Part shown: positions 47,352 through 57,235 of the stretch, piece after piece
How the letters are laid out: every line of letters starts with the position of its first letter
Numbering within the stretch: the stretch's first letter is position 1
Assembly (NCBI GenBank): GCA_902615715.1
Contig: CACMQA010000001.1
Coordinates: 62,001 to 126,000, forward strand
Length of the DNA stretch: 64,000 bases
Direction: 5' to 3'
Source of the DNA: an uncultured Pelagibacteraceae bacterium
Lineage (GTDB): Bacteria; Pseudomonadota; Alphaproteobacteria; Pelagibacterales; Pelagibacteraceae
The notes under the pieces: model-generated
What the model was told of the DNA's origin: nothing
Database searches by the model: none
Seen by the model: the letters and a program-made list of their open reading frames with translations, nothing else
Program-made: the position numbers and the translations under genes

Positions 47352-48239
47352 ATGCCAAAAAGAAATATAATTATAATTACTGGCGGAGCAGGGTTTGTAG
47401 GAACAAATTTAATTAAATTATTAATAAATAAAACAAGATATAATCTTATAAGTATTGATAATTATTCTTCGGGCTCAAGATCAAACCACATAAAGAGTCC
47501 TAGAGTAAAGTATATTAAAGGAGAAACATCTGAAATTTTTAAATTAATTAAATATCCTAAAAAAATTAAATCAATTTTTCATTTTGGAGAATTTGCAAGA
47601 ATTTATCAAAGTTTTTTAAATATGAATGAGTGCTTACGATCTAATTCAATTGGTTCAAACACTATTTTTAGTTTTTGTTTAAAATATAAAATTAAATTAA
47701 TTTATTCAGCAACATCTGCTTCATTAGGCAATAGGGGTAATGATAAAAATTTATCCCCTTATGCATTTTCAAAATCAAAAAACTTAGAATTATTAGAAAA
47801 TTTAAAAAAATGGTTTAATTTTAAATATGAAGTAATTTATTTTTATAATGTTTATGGGCCACATCAAATTTGTAAAGGTCGAATGTCGACTGTGATTGGA
47901 ATATTTGAAGATCATTATAAAAAAAGAAAATTACTACCTGTGGTGAAACCTGGAACTCAAACAAGAAGGTTCACCCATATTAATGATACCGTAGATACAT
48001 GTTATTTAGCCTGGAAAAAAAATCTTTGTAGACACTATAGTATTGCAAATAAAAAATCTTATTCAATTTTAGAAGTAGCTAAAATGTTTAAATCAAAAAT
48101 AAAATTTTTACCAAAAAGACCTGGTGAAAGATATGCTTCAGCCCTTATTAATAAAAACTTATCTAATAAAATGTATAAACGATTTGGAAAAATTAATTTA
48201 AAAGATTATATACAGGAATTTTTAAGTGAAAATAGTTAA
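47352..48239 (+). CDS. NAD-dependent epimerase/dehydratase
   Basis: IIITGGAGFVGTNLIKLLI, FIHFGE-like, NVYGPHQI. Confidence 0.88.
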   Translation: MPKRNIIIITGGAGFVGTNLIKLLINKTRYNLISIDNYSSGSRSNHIKSPRVKYIKGETSEIFKLIKYPKKIKSIFHFGEFARIYQSFLNMNECLRSNSIGSNTIFSFCLKYKIKLIYSATSASLGNRGNDKNLSPYAFSKSKNLELLENLKKWFNFKYEVIYFYNVYGPHQICKGRMSTVIGIFEDHYKKRKLLPVVKPGTQTRRFTHINDTVDTCYLAWKKNLCRHYSIANKKSYSILEVAKMFKSKIKFLPKRPGERYASALINKNLSNKMYKRFGKINLKDYIQEFLSENS

Positions 48240-48775
48240 TGACCCGGAAATTCTATCAAGCTCTCTGTCTTATATCCTTTGTTTTTTAACAAATCATTTC
48301 CTGGTAAATCAAAAAGATTTATAACAAATATAAAACCTGCAACTTTTCCACCTGAAATTTCAATTAATTTAGCAGCTGCATCAGCTGTTCCACCTGTAGC
48401 TATTAAATCATCAATTATTAAAATGTTTTCATTTTTTTCAATCGAATCTTTGTGAACTTCAATAGTAGCTTTTCCATATTCAAGTTCAAAATCTATAGAA
48501 TGAACCTCGGCTGGTAATTTATTTTTTTTTCTAAGAAGAATAAAAGGTTTTTTTAGCTTATAAGATACAGTTGAAGCAAAAACAAATCCTCTCGACTCAA
48601 TTGCAGCAACTTTATCAAATTCAATATTTTTAGCTAATTCAATAATTTTATCGTTAGTATATTTAAATGCGTCAGCATTTTTTATCAAAGTTGTGATATC
48701 TCTAAATAATATTCCCTTTTTTGGATAATCAGGTATTGATCTGATGTGTTTTTTTAAGTCCATTATTAACTTCAA
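48236..48775 (-). CDS. apt: Adenine phosphoribosyltransferase
   Basis: IRSIPDYPKKGILFRDITTLI, ESRGF, ILIIDDLIATGGTA. Confidence 0.96.
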   Translation of the reverse strand: MKLIMDLKKHIRSIPDYPKKGILFRDITTLIKNADAFKYTNDKIIELAKNIEFDKVAAIESRGFVFASTVSYKLKKPFILLRKKNKLPAEVHSIDFELEYGKATIEVHKDSIEKNENILIIDDLIATGGTADAAAKLIEISGGKVAGFIFVINLFDLPGNDLLKNKGYKTESLIEFPGH

Positions 48776-48806
48776 GTATTAACAAAAAACCATTAATAAT
48801 TAAATA

Positions 48807-49682
48807 ATGAAAAAAAGAAAACTTGGGATAATTGGCGGAAGCGGTCTTTATAAAATGGAAGGATTCGAGAAAACTAAATGGAAAAAAATTAATACTCCAT
48901 GGGGGAAACCTTCTGATGAAATTTTAATTGCTAAATTAGGAAAAGAGGAAATTTGTTTTATTCCAAGACATTCCAGAGGCCACAAAATAAGTCCTACAAA
49001 TATTAACTTTAGAGCTAATATTGATGCGATGAAACAATTGGGAGTTACAGATATTATTTCAGTATCAGCTGTTGGATCTTTAAAAGAAAACTTAGAGCCA
49101 GGAAAATTTGTAATAATAGATCAATTTATTGATAGGACTTTTTCTAGAGTAAAAACATTTTTCAATGAAGATATAGTTGCCCATGTTTCAATGGCCAAAC
49201 CTACAAGTCTCGGGCTTTCAAATTGTTGCGAAGCTGCGTTAAAGAAGCTGAATATAAATCATCAAGTTGGAGGAACATATATAGTAATGGAGGGACCTCA
49301 ATTTTCAACTTTATCAGAGTCAAAATTGTATAGATCTTGGGGAGCTGATGTAATTGGCATGACTAATATGCCTGAAGCTAAATTAGCAAGAGAAGCGGAA
49401 ATTAGATATTGCACTGTTGCAATGGTAACAGACTACGACTGTTGGCATCCTGATCATGATGAAGTTGATGTAAACATGGTTGTTCAAACTCTTATGAAAA
49501 ATGCAGCTAACGCACAAAATATGATCAAAGAAATAATAAAAACATTTAAGAACCATTCAGTAGAGAAAGATCCTGCAAACGACTGTTTAGATGTTGCTAT
49601 AATTACTGATCCAAAATTAAGAACAAAAAAAACAATAAAGAAATTAAAAAATATTGCTGGAAGAGTTCTGAACAAAAAATAA
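48807..49682 (+). CDS. mtnP: S-methyl-5'-thioadenosine phosphorylase
   Basis: LGIIGGSGLY, PRHSRGH, EGPQFSTLSES, DVIGMTNMPEAKLAREAEI. Confidence 0.95.
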   Translation: MKKRKLGIIGGSGLYKMEGFEKTKWKKINTPWGKPSDEILIAKLGKEEICFIPRHSRGHKISPTNINFRANIDAMKQLGVTDIISVSAVGSLKENLEPGKFVIIDQFIDRTFSRVKTFFNEDIVAHVSMAKPTSLGLSNCCEAALKKLNINHQVGGTYIVMEGPQFSTLSESKLYRSWGADVIGMTNMPEAKLAREAEIRYCTVAMVTDYDCWHPDHDEVDVNMVVQTLMKNAANAQNMIKEIIKTFKNHSVEKDPANDCLDVAIITDPKLRTKKTIKKLKNIAGRVLNKK

Positions 49683-49687
49683 TCTTA

Positions 49688-50134
49688 ATGCCAACATATA
49701 CGGTAAAATATTCAAATATTTATCTTTCGAAAAAACAAAAAAATTCTATTGCCAATGATATAACTAATACTCATAGTAAAATTACTGGTGCAAATAGCTT
49801 TTTCGCTCAAGTAATATTTCAAAAAAATCAACGAGATTCTCATTTCATGGGTGGCAAATTAGTAAAAACTAAAGAAATTTTTTTAAACGGGCAGATTAGA
49901 GCTGGACGAACATCAAAAGTCAAAAAACAATTAATTTTAGGTCTAAGAAAAATTTTGATTAAGAACACAAAATTGCAGAGCGATTTTGTTTGGGTTTATT
50001 TGGAAGATTTATTACCAGATCAAATGATCGAGTATGGAGAAATTCTACCAAAATCAGGACAGGAAAAAAAATGGTTTAATGCGATATCACCAAGTTTAAG
50101 AAAAAGACTAAAAAAAATGGAAAAAGGTAAATGA
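49688..50134 (+). CDS. Tautomerase superfamily protein (cis-CaaD/MSAD-like)
   Basis: MPTYTVKY with Pro-2, ...FFAQVIFQKN..., ..GQIRAGRTSKVKKQLI. Confidence 0.75.
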   Translation: MPTYTVKYSNIYLSKKQKNSIANDITNTHSKITGANSFFAQVIFQKNQRDSHFMGGKLVKTKEIFLNGQIRAGRTSKVKKQLILGLRKILIKNTKLQSDFVWVYLEDLLPDQMIEYGEILPKSGQEKKWFNAISPSLRKRLKKMEKGK

Positions 50135-51201
50135 AAATAGAGGGAAAATCATACAAAACAATTTGGTTTGAGAACGATTTAGTAAAAATTATTGATCAAA
50201 CAAAACTTCCTCATCAGTTTATCGTTAAAGAGTTAAAAACTGTGAAAGATGCAATTAATGCCATTAAAACAATGGAGGTGAGAGGAGCTCCATTAATTGG
50301 TGCAACTGCTGCCTATGGTTTGGTTTTATCTATTATTGAAAAAAATGATTTATCTTTTCTTAAAAAGTCTAGCGAAGAATTAATTGCTTCAAGACCCACT
50401 GCAATCAATCTTAAGTGGGCAGTAGATAGAATGATGAAAAAGTTATCTGGAGTAAATGATAAGGATATCTTGAAAATAGCGTTAGATGAGGCAAAGGCGA
50501 TAACAGAAGAGGATGAAAAATTTTGTAAAAATATTGGCTTGAATGGCCTTAAAATTATTGAAGATATTGCGAATAAAAAAAAGGATACGGTAAATATTTT
50601 AACTCATTGTAATGCGGGTTGGTTAGCAACAATAGATTGGGGAACTGCCACCTCACCAATTTACCATGCTCATCAAAAAGGTATTAAAGTTCATGTTTGG
50701 GTTGATGAGACAAGGCCGCGTAATCAAGGAGCGAACTTAACTTCATATGAATTAAATGAAGAAGGAATATCAAACACTGTAATCACTGATAACGCCGGTG
50801 GTATATTAATGCAGAGAGGACAAGTAGATTTGTGTATCGTTGGAACTGACAGAACTTTATCTAATGGAGATGTTTGTAATAAAATTGGAACTTATCTAAA
50901 AGCATTATCTGCTAAGGATAATAATGTTCCTTTTTATGTAGCGTTACCAAGCTCAACTATAGATTGGAGTATCAAAGATCATAGAGAAATTCCTATCGAG
51001 GAAAGAGACTCAGAGGAGCTATCACATGTAGAAGGAATAGATGAAAATAATGAAATAAAAAAAGTAAGAATTTACCCACAAAAAAGTAATTCTTTAAATC
51101 TAGCCTTCGACGTGACACCTGCTAAACTAGTAACAGGGTTAATCACGGAAAAAGGAGTCTGTGAAGCTTCAGAAAAAGGTTTGAAAGGTTTATTTAAGTG
51201 A
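50131..51201 (+). CDS. mtnA: S-methyl-5-thioribose-1-phosphate isomerase
   Basis: MEVRGAPLIGATAAYGL, LTHCNAGWLAT, DETRPRNQGANLT, GTDRTLSNGDVCNKIGTY. Confidence 0.96.
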   Translation: MKIEGKSYKTIWFENDLVKIIDQTKLPHQFIVKELKTVKDAINAIKTMEVRGAPLIGATAAYGLVLSIIEKNDLSFLKKSSEELIASRPTAINLKWAVDRMMKKLSGVNDKDILKIALDEAKAITEEDEKFCKNIGLNGLKIIEDIANKKKDTVNILTHCNAGWLATIDWGTATSPIYHAHQKGIKVHVWVDETRPRNQGANLTSYELNEEGISNTVITDNAGGILMQRGQVDLCIVGTDRTLSNGDVCNKIGTYLKALSAKDNNVPFYVALPSSTIDWSIKDHREIPIEERDSEELSHVEGIDENNEIKKVRIYPQKSNSLNLAFDVTPAKLVTGLITEKGVCEASEKGLKGLFK

Positions 51202-51842
51202 GCAAAATAAAAGCTGAAGTAATAAAATATTCTAAAAAATTAAACATAACTAATTTATCCGCCCTAAGATCAGGAAATATTTCTATAAGAGCAAAAGAAA
51301 AAGGAGTTGATGGGTTTTATATCACTCCATCAGGAAGAGAATACAGTTCTTTAAAACCCTTGGATATTGTTTTCGTAACTCTAAAAGGTGTTTACGATAA
51401 AAAAAAAGGTAAACCATCCTCAGAGTGGAGGTTTCATCAGGATATATATGTGAATAAAAAAGAAGCTAAAGCTATTGTTCATGCACACTCTACTTGTGCA
51501 ACTGCAGTTTCAACACATCAAAAAAGTATTCCAGCTTTTCACTACATGGTTGCAGTAGCTGGAGGAGAAGACATTAAGTGCAGTAAATATGCAACTTTTG
51601 GAACTAAAAATCTTTCCAGAAATATTATCAAAGCTCTGAAAAATAGATCAGCATGTTTGATTGCTAATCACGGACAAGTTGCGTTTGGGGAAAATTTAAA
51701 AAAAACTTTTGAGCTTGCTCAAGAGATCGAAAATATTTGCCATCAATATATAAATGCCCTAAGAATTGGAATACCTAAGATACTTTCAAAAAAAGAAATG
51801 AAAATAGTCCTAGGTAAATTTAAAAATTATAAAAAAGGATAG
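51198..51842 (+). CDS. Class II aldolase/adducin family protein
   Basis: SGNISIRAKE, ITPSGREYSSL, SEWRFHQDIY, IVHAHSTCATA, ANHGQVAFG. Confidence 0.92.
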   Translation: MSKIKAEVIKYSKKLNITNLSALRSGNISIRAKEKGVDGFYITPSGREYSSLKPLDIVFVTLKGVYDKKKGKPSSEWRFHQDIYVNKKEAKAIVHAHSTCATAVSTHQKSIPAFHYMVAVAGGEDIKCSKYATFGTKNLSRNIIKALKNRSACLIANHGQVAFGENLKKTFELAQEIENICHQYINALRIGIPKILSKKEMKIVLGKFKNYKKG

Positions 51843-51848
51843 TTTTTA

Positions 51849-52889
51849 ATGATTAAAGTTGGTGAACACATTACCATCGATTTCTTAGGTGTAAAAAAAG
51901 ATTATTCACCCGAATTCTATGAAAAAGTAATCTATAAAATTGCAAAGGCAGCTAAAGTAGAGATATTAAATGTAGCATCACATAAATTTGAGCCCCAGGG
52001 TTTTACATTAGTGGCACTACTATCAGAGAGTCATTTTAGTTTTCATACTTTTCCAGAGAGAGGCGTAATTAGTTTTGATTTTTTTACTTGTGGTAAAGTA
52101 AATCCAAAAGTTGCTTTAAAAATATTGAGAAATGAAATTGATCATAAAAGAGTAGTTACGAATGCTTTTGATAGAAGTAGTATCGGTCTGTATGATGATA
52201 TTTATAGTACGCCAGGTCAAAAAAAGTTTTATGTTGTTAAAGATGTTTTAGAAAAATTTACTTCTAAAGTCGGTCAATTCGTAGAGGTTATGGATATCGA
52301 AGAGTTTGGACATGCTTTATTTATCGATCATGAGATTCAAGTAGCAGAAAAAGATGAAAAAATTTATAGCTCAAATTTTTTTAAATCTAGTTATGATTTA
52401 AGTAAAAAAAATAATAATGTAGCTATAATTGGAGGAGGGGACGGCGGTGTAGCGCGTGCTTGTTTAGAAAATAATTCAAATTATATCGACTGGTTCGAGC
52501 TCGATCCAGAAATAGTAGACGCTTGTTATCGTCATTTGCCTAAGGTTTGCTCTAAAGTAAAAAAGAGCAATAAAATAAAAACTTTCTGGGGAGATGCTTT
52601 TAAAAGCATAAAAGAAATTGAAGACTCTAAATATGATAAAATTTTTGTTGATTTAAATGATGATCAATATTGTATAGATCTTGCAAAAAAAAATATGAAA
52701 GGCTTGAAAAGAATTCTTAAAAAGGGCGGAGTAATTACTGCACAGGTTGGAAGCTATGATAAAAAACCAAAACAAGTAAAAAATTGGTGTAAAGTTTTAT
52801 CAAAAAGCTTCGGAAATGTTAAATTATCAGGTGCTTATATCCCAAGTTTTGACTGTAACTGGAATTTTGCTTCATCTATAATGAAGTGA
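51849..52889 (+). CDS. SpeD-SpeE fusion: S-adenosylmethionine decarboxylase + aminopropyltransferase
   Basis: N-term LSESHFSFHTFPERGVISFDFFTCG (SpeD self-processing motif), C-term IIGGGDGGVARACL...FELDPEIVDAC (SpeE SAM-fold). Confidence 0.92.
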   Translation: MIKVGEHITIDFLGVKKDYSPEFYEKVIYKIAKAAKVEILNVASHKFEPQGFTLVALLSESHFSFHTFPERGVISFDFFTCGKVNPKVALKILRNEIDHKRVVTNAFDRSSIGLYDDIYSTPGQKKFYVVKDVLEKFTSKVGQFVEVMDIEEFGHALFIDHEIQVAEKDEKIYSSNFFKSSYDLSKKNNNVAIIGGGDGGVARACLENNSNYIDWFELDPEIVDACYRHLPKVCSKVKKSNKIKTFWGDAFKSIKEIEDSKYDKIFVDLNDDQYCIDLAKKNMKGLKRILKKGGVITAQVGSYDKKPKQVKNWCKVLSKSFGNVKLSGAYIPSFDCNWNFASSIMK

Positions 52890-53686
52890 TGTTTCGTGTT
52901 TCTTGTATTCAATTAAAATCAAATAATAATATTTTATATAATTTAAAAAAAACAGAAAAACTTATTTCCAAAGCTGTAAAACAAAAATCTGATTTTATAT
53001 TAACGCCGGAGATATCTTCTTTATTTTCACTAGAAAAAAAAAAGTTATTGAAAATTTGTAAATCAATGAAAGAAGATATTTATCTTAATGGCATAAAAAA
53101 ATTAGCAAAAAAGTATAAAAAATGGATTTTAATTGGTTCGTTAATTATTAAGGTTTCAAGAAATAGATTAGTAAATAGATCAGTACTTGTAGATAAAACC
53201 GGAAAGATAAGAACGTATTATGATAAAATTCATATGTATGATGTTGCACTAAGTAAAAAAGAAAAATACTTTGAATCAAAAACTTTTACCGCTGGAAAAA
53301 AGATAAAGTCTTCAAATCTACCGTGGGGAAAACTTGGTTTGTCCATTTGTTACGATTTAAGATTTCCGAATATGTTCAGAAAACTATCAAAAGTTGGTTG
53401 CGATTATATCTCTATTCCTTCAGCATTTACGGAGACAACTGGAAAAAAACATTGGCATTCTTTATTAAAAGCAAGAGCAATAGAAAATTTTTGTTATATT
53501 TTTGCTCCAGCTCAAGGAGGCACTCATTACAACGGCAGAAAAACTTTTGGGCATTCAATGGTAGTCTCGCCAGATGGTAAAATACTTAAAGAACTTAAAA
53601 AGACACAGGGCGTAATAACAGTCTCAATTGATCCTGCTCTTCCTAAAAAGTTAAGATCTAGAATTCCCAGCTTAAAATTTGACTAA
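52886..53686 (+). CDS. Carbon-nitrogen hydrolase (nitrilase superfamily, Nit/omega-amidase-like)
   Basis: LTPEIS, KIHMYDV, LSICYDLRFPNMFR, FCYIFAPAQGGTH. Confidence 0.93.
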   Translation: MMFRVSCIQLKSNNNILYNLKKTEKLISKAVKQKSDFILTPEISSLFSLEKKKLLKICKSMKEDIYLNGIKKLAKKYKKWILIGSLIIKVSRNRLVNRSVLVDKTGKIRTYYDKIHMYDVALSKKEKYFESKTFTAGKKIKSSNLPWGKLGLSICYDLRFPNMFRKLSKVGCDYISIPSAFTETTGKKHWHSLLKARAIENFCYIFAPAQGGTHYNGRKTFGHSMVVSPDGKILKELKKTQGVITVSIDPALPKKLRSRIPSLKFD

Positions 53687-54082
53687 CTATTCGTATGATT
53701 TTACTTCTTTGATGTTAGAACCAAGTGAAGTATTGATTGCTAATTTAATCTTTGCTCTTTCGTCATTAAATTTATAAACATTTCTCGCAAGCTCTATAAA
53801 TTTTTTATCAAAATTTTTATTTTTTTCTGCAGCTCTTTTTCCATCTTCGATATCCCATAGTTTTAGATTTATACTCTTCAAATCATTTATATATTTTGAG
53901 ATACCACTTTGATCTGGAATAAATTTTTTTACTGTTTCATTTAAAGATGAGAGCTCTTTATTAATATCAATCAATTTTTCTTTATTAGATATTTTAGTTT
54001 TTTTTATTTCTAAAATTGTAATTTTATCAAATAATTCTCCCGCTGAAATTTCTGCCAATATTTTGTCTATTTTATTGCTCAT
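53687..54082 (-). CDS. DUF6165-like hypothetical protein
   Basis: DKILAEISAGELFDKITILEIK...LWDIEDGKRAAEKNKNFDKKF. Confidence 0.65.
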   Translation of the reverse strand: MSNKIDKILAEISAGELFDKITILEIKKTKISNKEKLIDINKELSSLNETVKKFIPDQSGISKYINDLKSINLKLWDIEDGKRAAEKNKNFDKKFIELARNVYKFNDERAKIKLAINTSLGSNIKEVKSYE

Positions 54083-54128
54083 ATTAATATTTGACTATAT
54101 CATTCTTTAAATATACTCGGAATTAATA

Positions 54129-55061
54129 ATGTCAAATATATTAATAATTAAACATGGTTCGCTTGGGGACTTAATTCAAGCTAATGGCGCTATTAAAGAT
54201 ATAAAAAATTTTTATCCTAATAGAAAAGTTTTACTTCTTACAACTCAACCATACTCAATTTTTATGTCTGAGTGTCCTTATTTAGATGGTGTATTAATTG
54301 ATAAAAGATTACCTAGGTGGAATTTATTCTATTTAAATAATTTAAAAAAAACTTTATCAAATTATGATTTTAGTAAAGTTTTTGATTTACAGAATTCAAG
54401 TCGGACAAAATTTTATAAAAGATTTATAATAAATAATGCTGAATGGTCATCAACTGAAACAACTTTAGAACCAGGTCAGCGGAAAAGAGATTTTGATAAA
54501 GATCCTGTTCTAGATAGAATGGAAATACAACTTAAAAAAAGTGGTATTGAAACTGAATTTACTAAAAATATTGATTTAAATTGGGCAGTTGAAAATACTT
54601 CCCATTTAGTTAAAAAATATACAAATAGAGAGTATATTCTATTATTTCCATTTTGCTCTCCAAAGCTAAAAAATAAAAAATGGCCTTATTACAAAGAACT
54701 AATTCAAAAATTAAAACAAGAATTTAAAAATAAGTATTCAGTGCTTCTTGCCCCAGGCCCTAATGAAATTGAAGAAGCCAATAAATTAAATGCTAAAGTT
54801 GTTTTAGAGAATAACGAACATGTAACATTAAAAACTTTAGTATCTTTAATACACAGTGCAAAACTTGTTATTGCAAATGATACAGGCCCAGCTCATATTG
54901 CTTCCCATCTAGATAAAAAGGGTTTAGTTTTATTCGGAAGCCACACTTCAGCAAAAAAAGTGAGTATTGAAAATTTTAATTTCAAAGCTCTCTCAGTGAA
55001 AAATTTAAATGATTTAGATGTTAATACCGTACTAAATGAAGTGAAAGCTAAATTAGACTAA
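54129..55061 (+). CDS. Glycosyltransferase family 9 (heptosyltransferase-like)
   Basis: ILIIKHGSLGDLIQANGAI, LVIANDTGPAHIASHL. Confidence 0.92.
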   Translation: MSNILIIKHGSLGDLIQANGAIKDIKNFYPNRKVLLLTTQPYSIFMSECPYLDGVLIDKRLPRWNLFYLNNLKKTLSNYDFSKVFDLQNSSRTKFYKRFIINNAEWSSTETTLEPGQRKRDFDKDPVLDRMEIQLKKSGIETEFTKNIDLNWAVENTSHLVKKYTNREYILLFPFCSPKLKNKKWPYYKELIQKLKQEFKNKYSVLLAPGPNEIEEANKLNAKVVLENNEHVTLKTLVSLIHSAKLVIANDTGPAHIASHLDKKGLVLFGSHTSAKKVSIENFNFKALSVKNLNDLDVNTVLNEVKAKLD

Positions 55062-56133
55062 TATATTTTTTTACAATTTTTTCCCAACTAAAATCTTTTG
55101 AAAATTCTAAAGCATTAGATCCCAACTCTAAATAGTGATCATTAGCTAGAGTTTTTAACAAAGTGTCATAAATTGCATTTAAATCATTTCCATTACATAG
55201 ATAACCAGTTTGACCACTTTTAATAGCATCACCTTCTCCACCATAAATTCCACCAATGGACGGTTTGCCATATGAGGCTGCCTCAATATAAGTAATGCCA
55301 AATCCCTCAACAGATTTTTTATAAATTACTGAAGGCATAACAAATATATTTGACTGTTCTAATAAAGCTAATTTTTCCTGTTCGGTAGATTTGAATATAA
55401 ATTCAACACTCTTTTCTAATCCAAGTGTTTTTCTAAGTCTTAAAAGATTATTTCCTTCATCACCATCACCTATTGAGACATATTTAAGGCTTGGATATTT
55501 TGGAAGAAGATTCTTAACCGTCATCATTACATTGTGATGACTTTTTCTTCCATCTAATCTTGAAATGGTAATTAATTTTGGTGAAGCGTTTCCATATATT
55601 TTTTTTGCAAATTCCTTAGCTTCATCATTTATAGGAATAGGGTAATTGCAACCTGGATTGATTACAGTAACATTTTTAATACCAAGCTTGATTGCAAACT
55701 CCTTTGTAAATTTTGAATTAGCTATAACGTGGTCTGCCTTAGTCAGTGCAGTTAAAACTCTTTTATTTAATGACGATCCAACTGGATGATTAATTTCCTT
55801 TGAATGAATTAAGCAAAATGATTTAGATCTGTTCAATAAATTTTTTTCAATATTTTCAATACTTTTCCAATGATCAAAAAAACAAGCTCTCACCTCGTTA
55901 GATGTTAAGAATTCCTTTACTAGGTTTGCTTTTCTATATTTACGAAAAATTTTTAAACCTGACACTCTTTGAATATTTAATTTTGAATTTTGATCATAAT
56001 TTTTATCTCCATCGTGAGTTTCCGCAAAAACTTTTACCGGACCATGATTTAAAAGGGCGTTGGATAAACCCTCCATTAGGTTCTGCATACCACCAAGCTC
56101 AGGAGGAAAATTTCTAGTAGAAACCAAAAACAT
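55048..56133 (-). CDS. Glycosyltransferase family 4
   Basis: FPPELGGMQNLMEGLSNAL, ISRLDGRKSH, EGFGITYIEAASYGKP. Confidence 0.92.
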   Translation of the reverse strand: MFLVSTRNFPPELGGMQNLMEGLSNALLNHGPVKVFAETHDGDKNYDQNSKLNIQRVSGLKIFRKYRKANLVKEFLTSNEVRACFFDHWKSIENIEKNLLNRSKSFCLIHSKEINHPVGSSLNKRVLTALTKADHVIANSKFTKEFAIKLGIKNVTVINPGCNYPIPINDEAKEFAKKIYGNASPKLITISRLDGRKSHHNVMMTVKNLLPKYPSLKYVSIGDGDEGNNLLRLRKTLGLEKSVEFIFKSTEQEKLALLEQSNIFVMPSVIYKKSVEGFGITYIEAASYGKPSIGGIYGGEGDAIKSGQTGYLCNGNDLNAIYDTLLKTLANDHYLELGSNALEFSKDFSWEKIVKKYISLI

Positions 56134-56690
56134 TAATTAAACCACTTTATGTTACAGCCCATACTTGGAATTTGTTCATTAGGACCTTTTTGTGTTTGTG
56201 CCACCATTCTCATGGCTATTTTTAAATCGCTATCGCCATTATTTACTGGTTTTAAATCTTTTAACTCTCTGAATCTTCCTCTGTATTGAAGTTCTAATTT
56301 TCTATTGAAACCAAAAAAGTCAGGTGTACATACTGCTCCATATTTTCTTGCAATTTCTTGTGTCTCATCAAATAAATAATTTATGTTGCCAAAATTATTA
56401 ATATCAGCAAATTTTATCATGTTATCGAAAGAGTCTTCAGGATAATTTTTAGTATCATTTGACATAATAGCCACAGAACTTATTCCGTCGTCACTAAGTT
56501 CTTTACAATCTTTTACCAAATCTTCAATAATTGCTTTCACATAAGGACAATGATTACAGATAAACATTATGAGAGTAGCTTTTTCACCTTTAATATCATT
56601 TAAAGAGATTACTTTATTATTGATTGATTTTAGTTTGAAATCCTCAGCTTTTTTTCCAAAATCACAAACCGGGGTTTTAGTTAGAGCCAT
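56133..56690 (-). CDS. Thioredoxin-family redoxin
   Basis: LIMFICNHCPYVKAI, YGAVCTPDFFGF. Confidence 0.88.
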   Translation of the reverse strand: MALTKTPVCDFGKKAEDFKLKSINNKVISLNDIKGEKATLIMFICNHCPYVKAIIEDLVKDCKELSDDGISSVAIMSNDTKNYPEDSFDNMIKFADINNFGNINYLFDETQEIARKYGAVCTPDFFGFNRKLELQYRGRFRELKDLKPVNNGDSDLKIAMRMVAQTQKGPNEQIPSMGCNIKWFN

Positions 56691-56731
56691 AATGTATTAT
56701 AAATTATTTAATAATACATTACAGCAATTTT

Positions 56732-57235
56732 ATGATTTATGATTTTGAAGGACAAACTCCAAAAATAGATCCAGGTAGTTGGGTTGCACCTAATGCTGTT
56801 ATCATCGGCAGGGTAGAACTAAAAAAAAATTCTAATATTTGGTTCAATACAACTTTGAGAGGAGATCTTGAGCCAATTACCATTGGTGAAAATTCAAACG
56901 TTCAGGACGGAAGTGTTATTCATACTGATCCGGGTTGTCCAACTATAGTTGGAAAAGGAGTTACCATAGGACATATGGTGATGCTTCATGGTTGTGAGAT
57001 TGCTGATGATTGTTTAATTGGAATAGGCTCAACAATACTAAATAAAACTAAAATTGGGAAAAATTGTATCATTGGCGCTAATGCACTTGTTACAGAAAAT
57101 AAAGTTATACCTGAAAGATCATTAGTGCTTGGTAGCCCTGGTAAAGTTGTAAGACAAGTAACCGATGAAGAAATAGAACACATAAAAGAAAATGCTAGAG
57201 ACTATGTCGAAAATTTTAAGAAATATAAGAAATAG
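56732..57235 (+). CDS. Gamma carbonic anhydrase-like hexapeptide protein
   Basis: APNAVIIGRVEL, NSNVQDGSVIHTDPG, IGHMVMLHGCEI. Confidence 0.93.
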   Translation: MIYDFEGQTPKIDPGSWVAPNAVIIGRVELKKNSNIWFNTTLRGDLEPITIGENSNVQDGSVIHTDPGCPTIVGKGVTIGHMVMLHGCEIADDCLIGIGSTILNKTKIGKNCIIGANALVTENKVIPERSLVLGSPGKVVRQVTDEEIEHIKENARDYVENFKKYKK

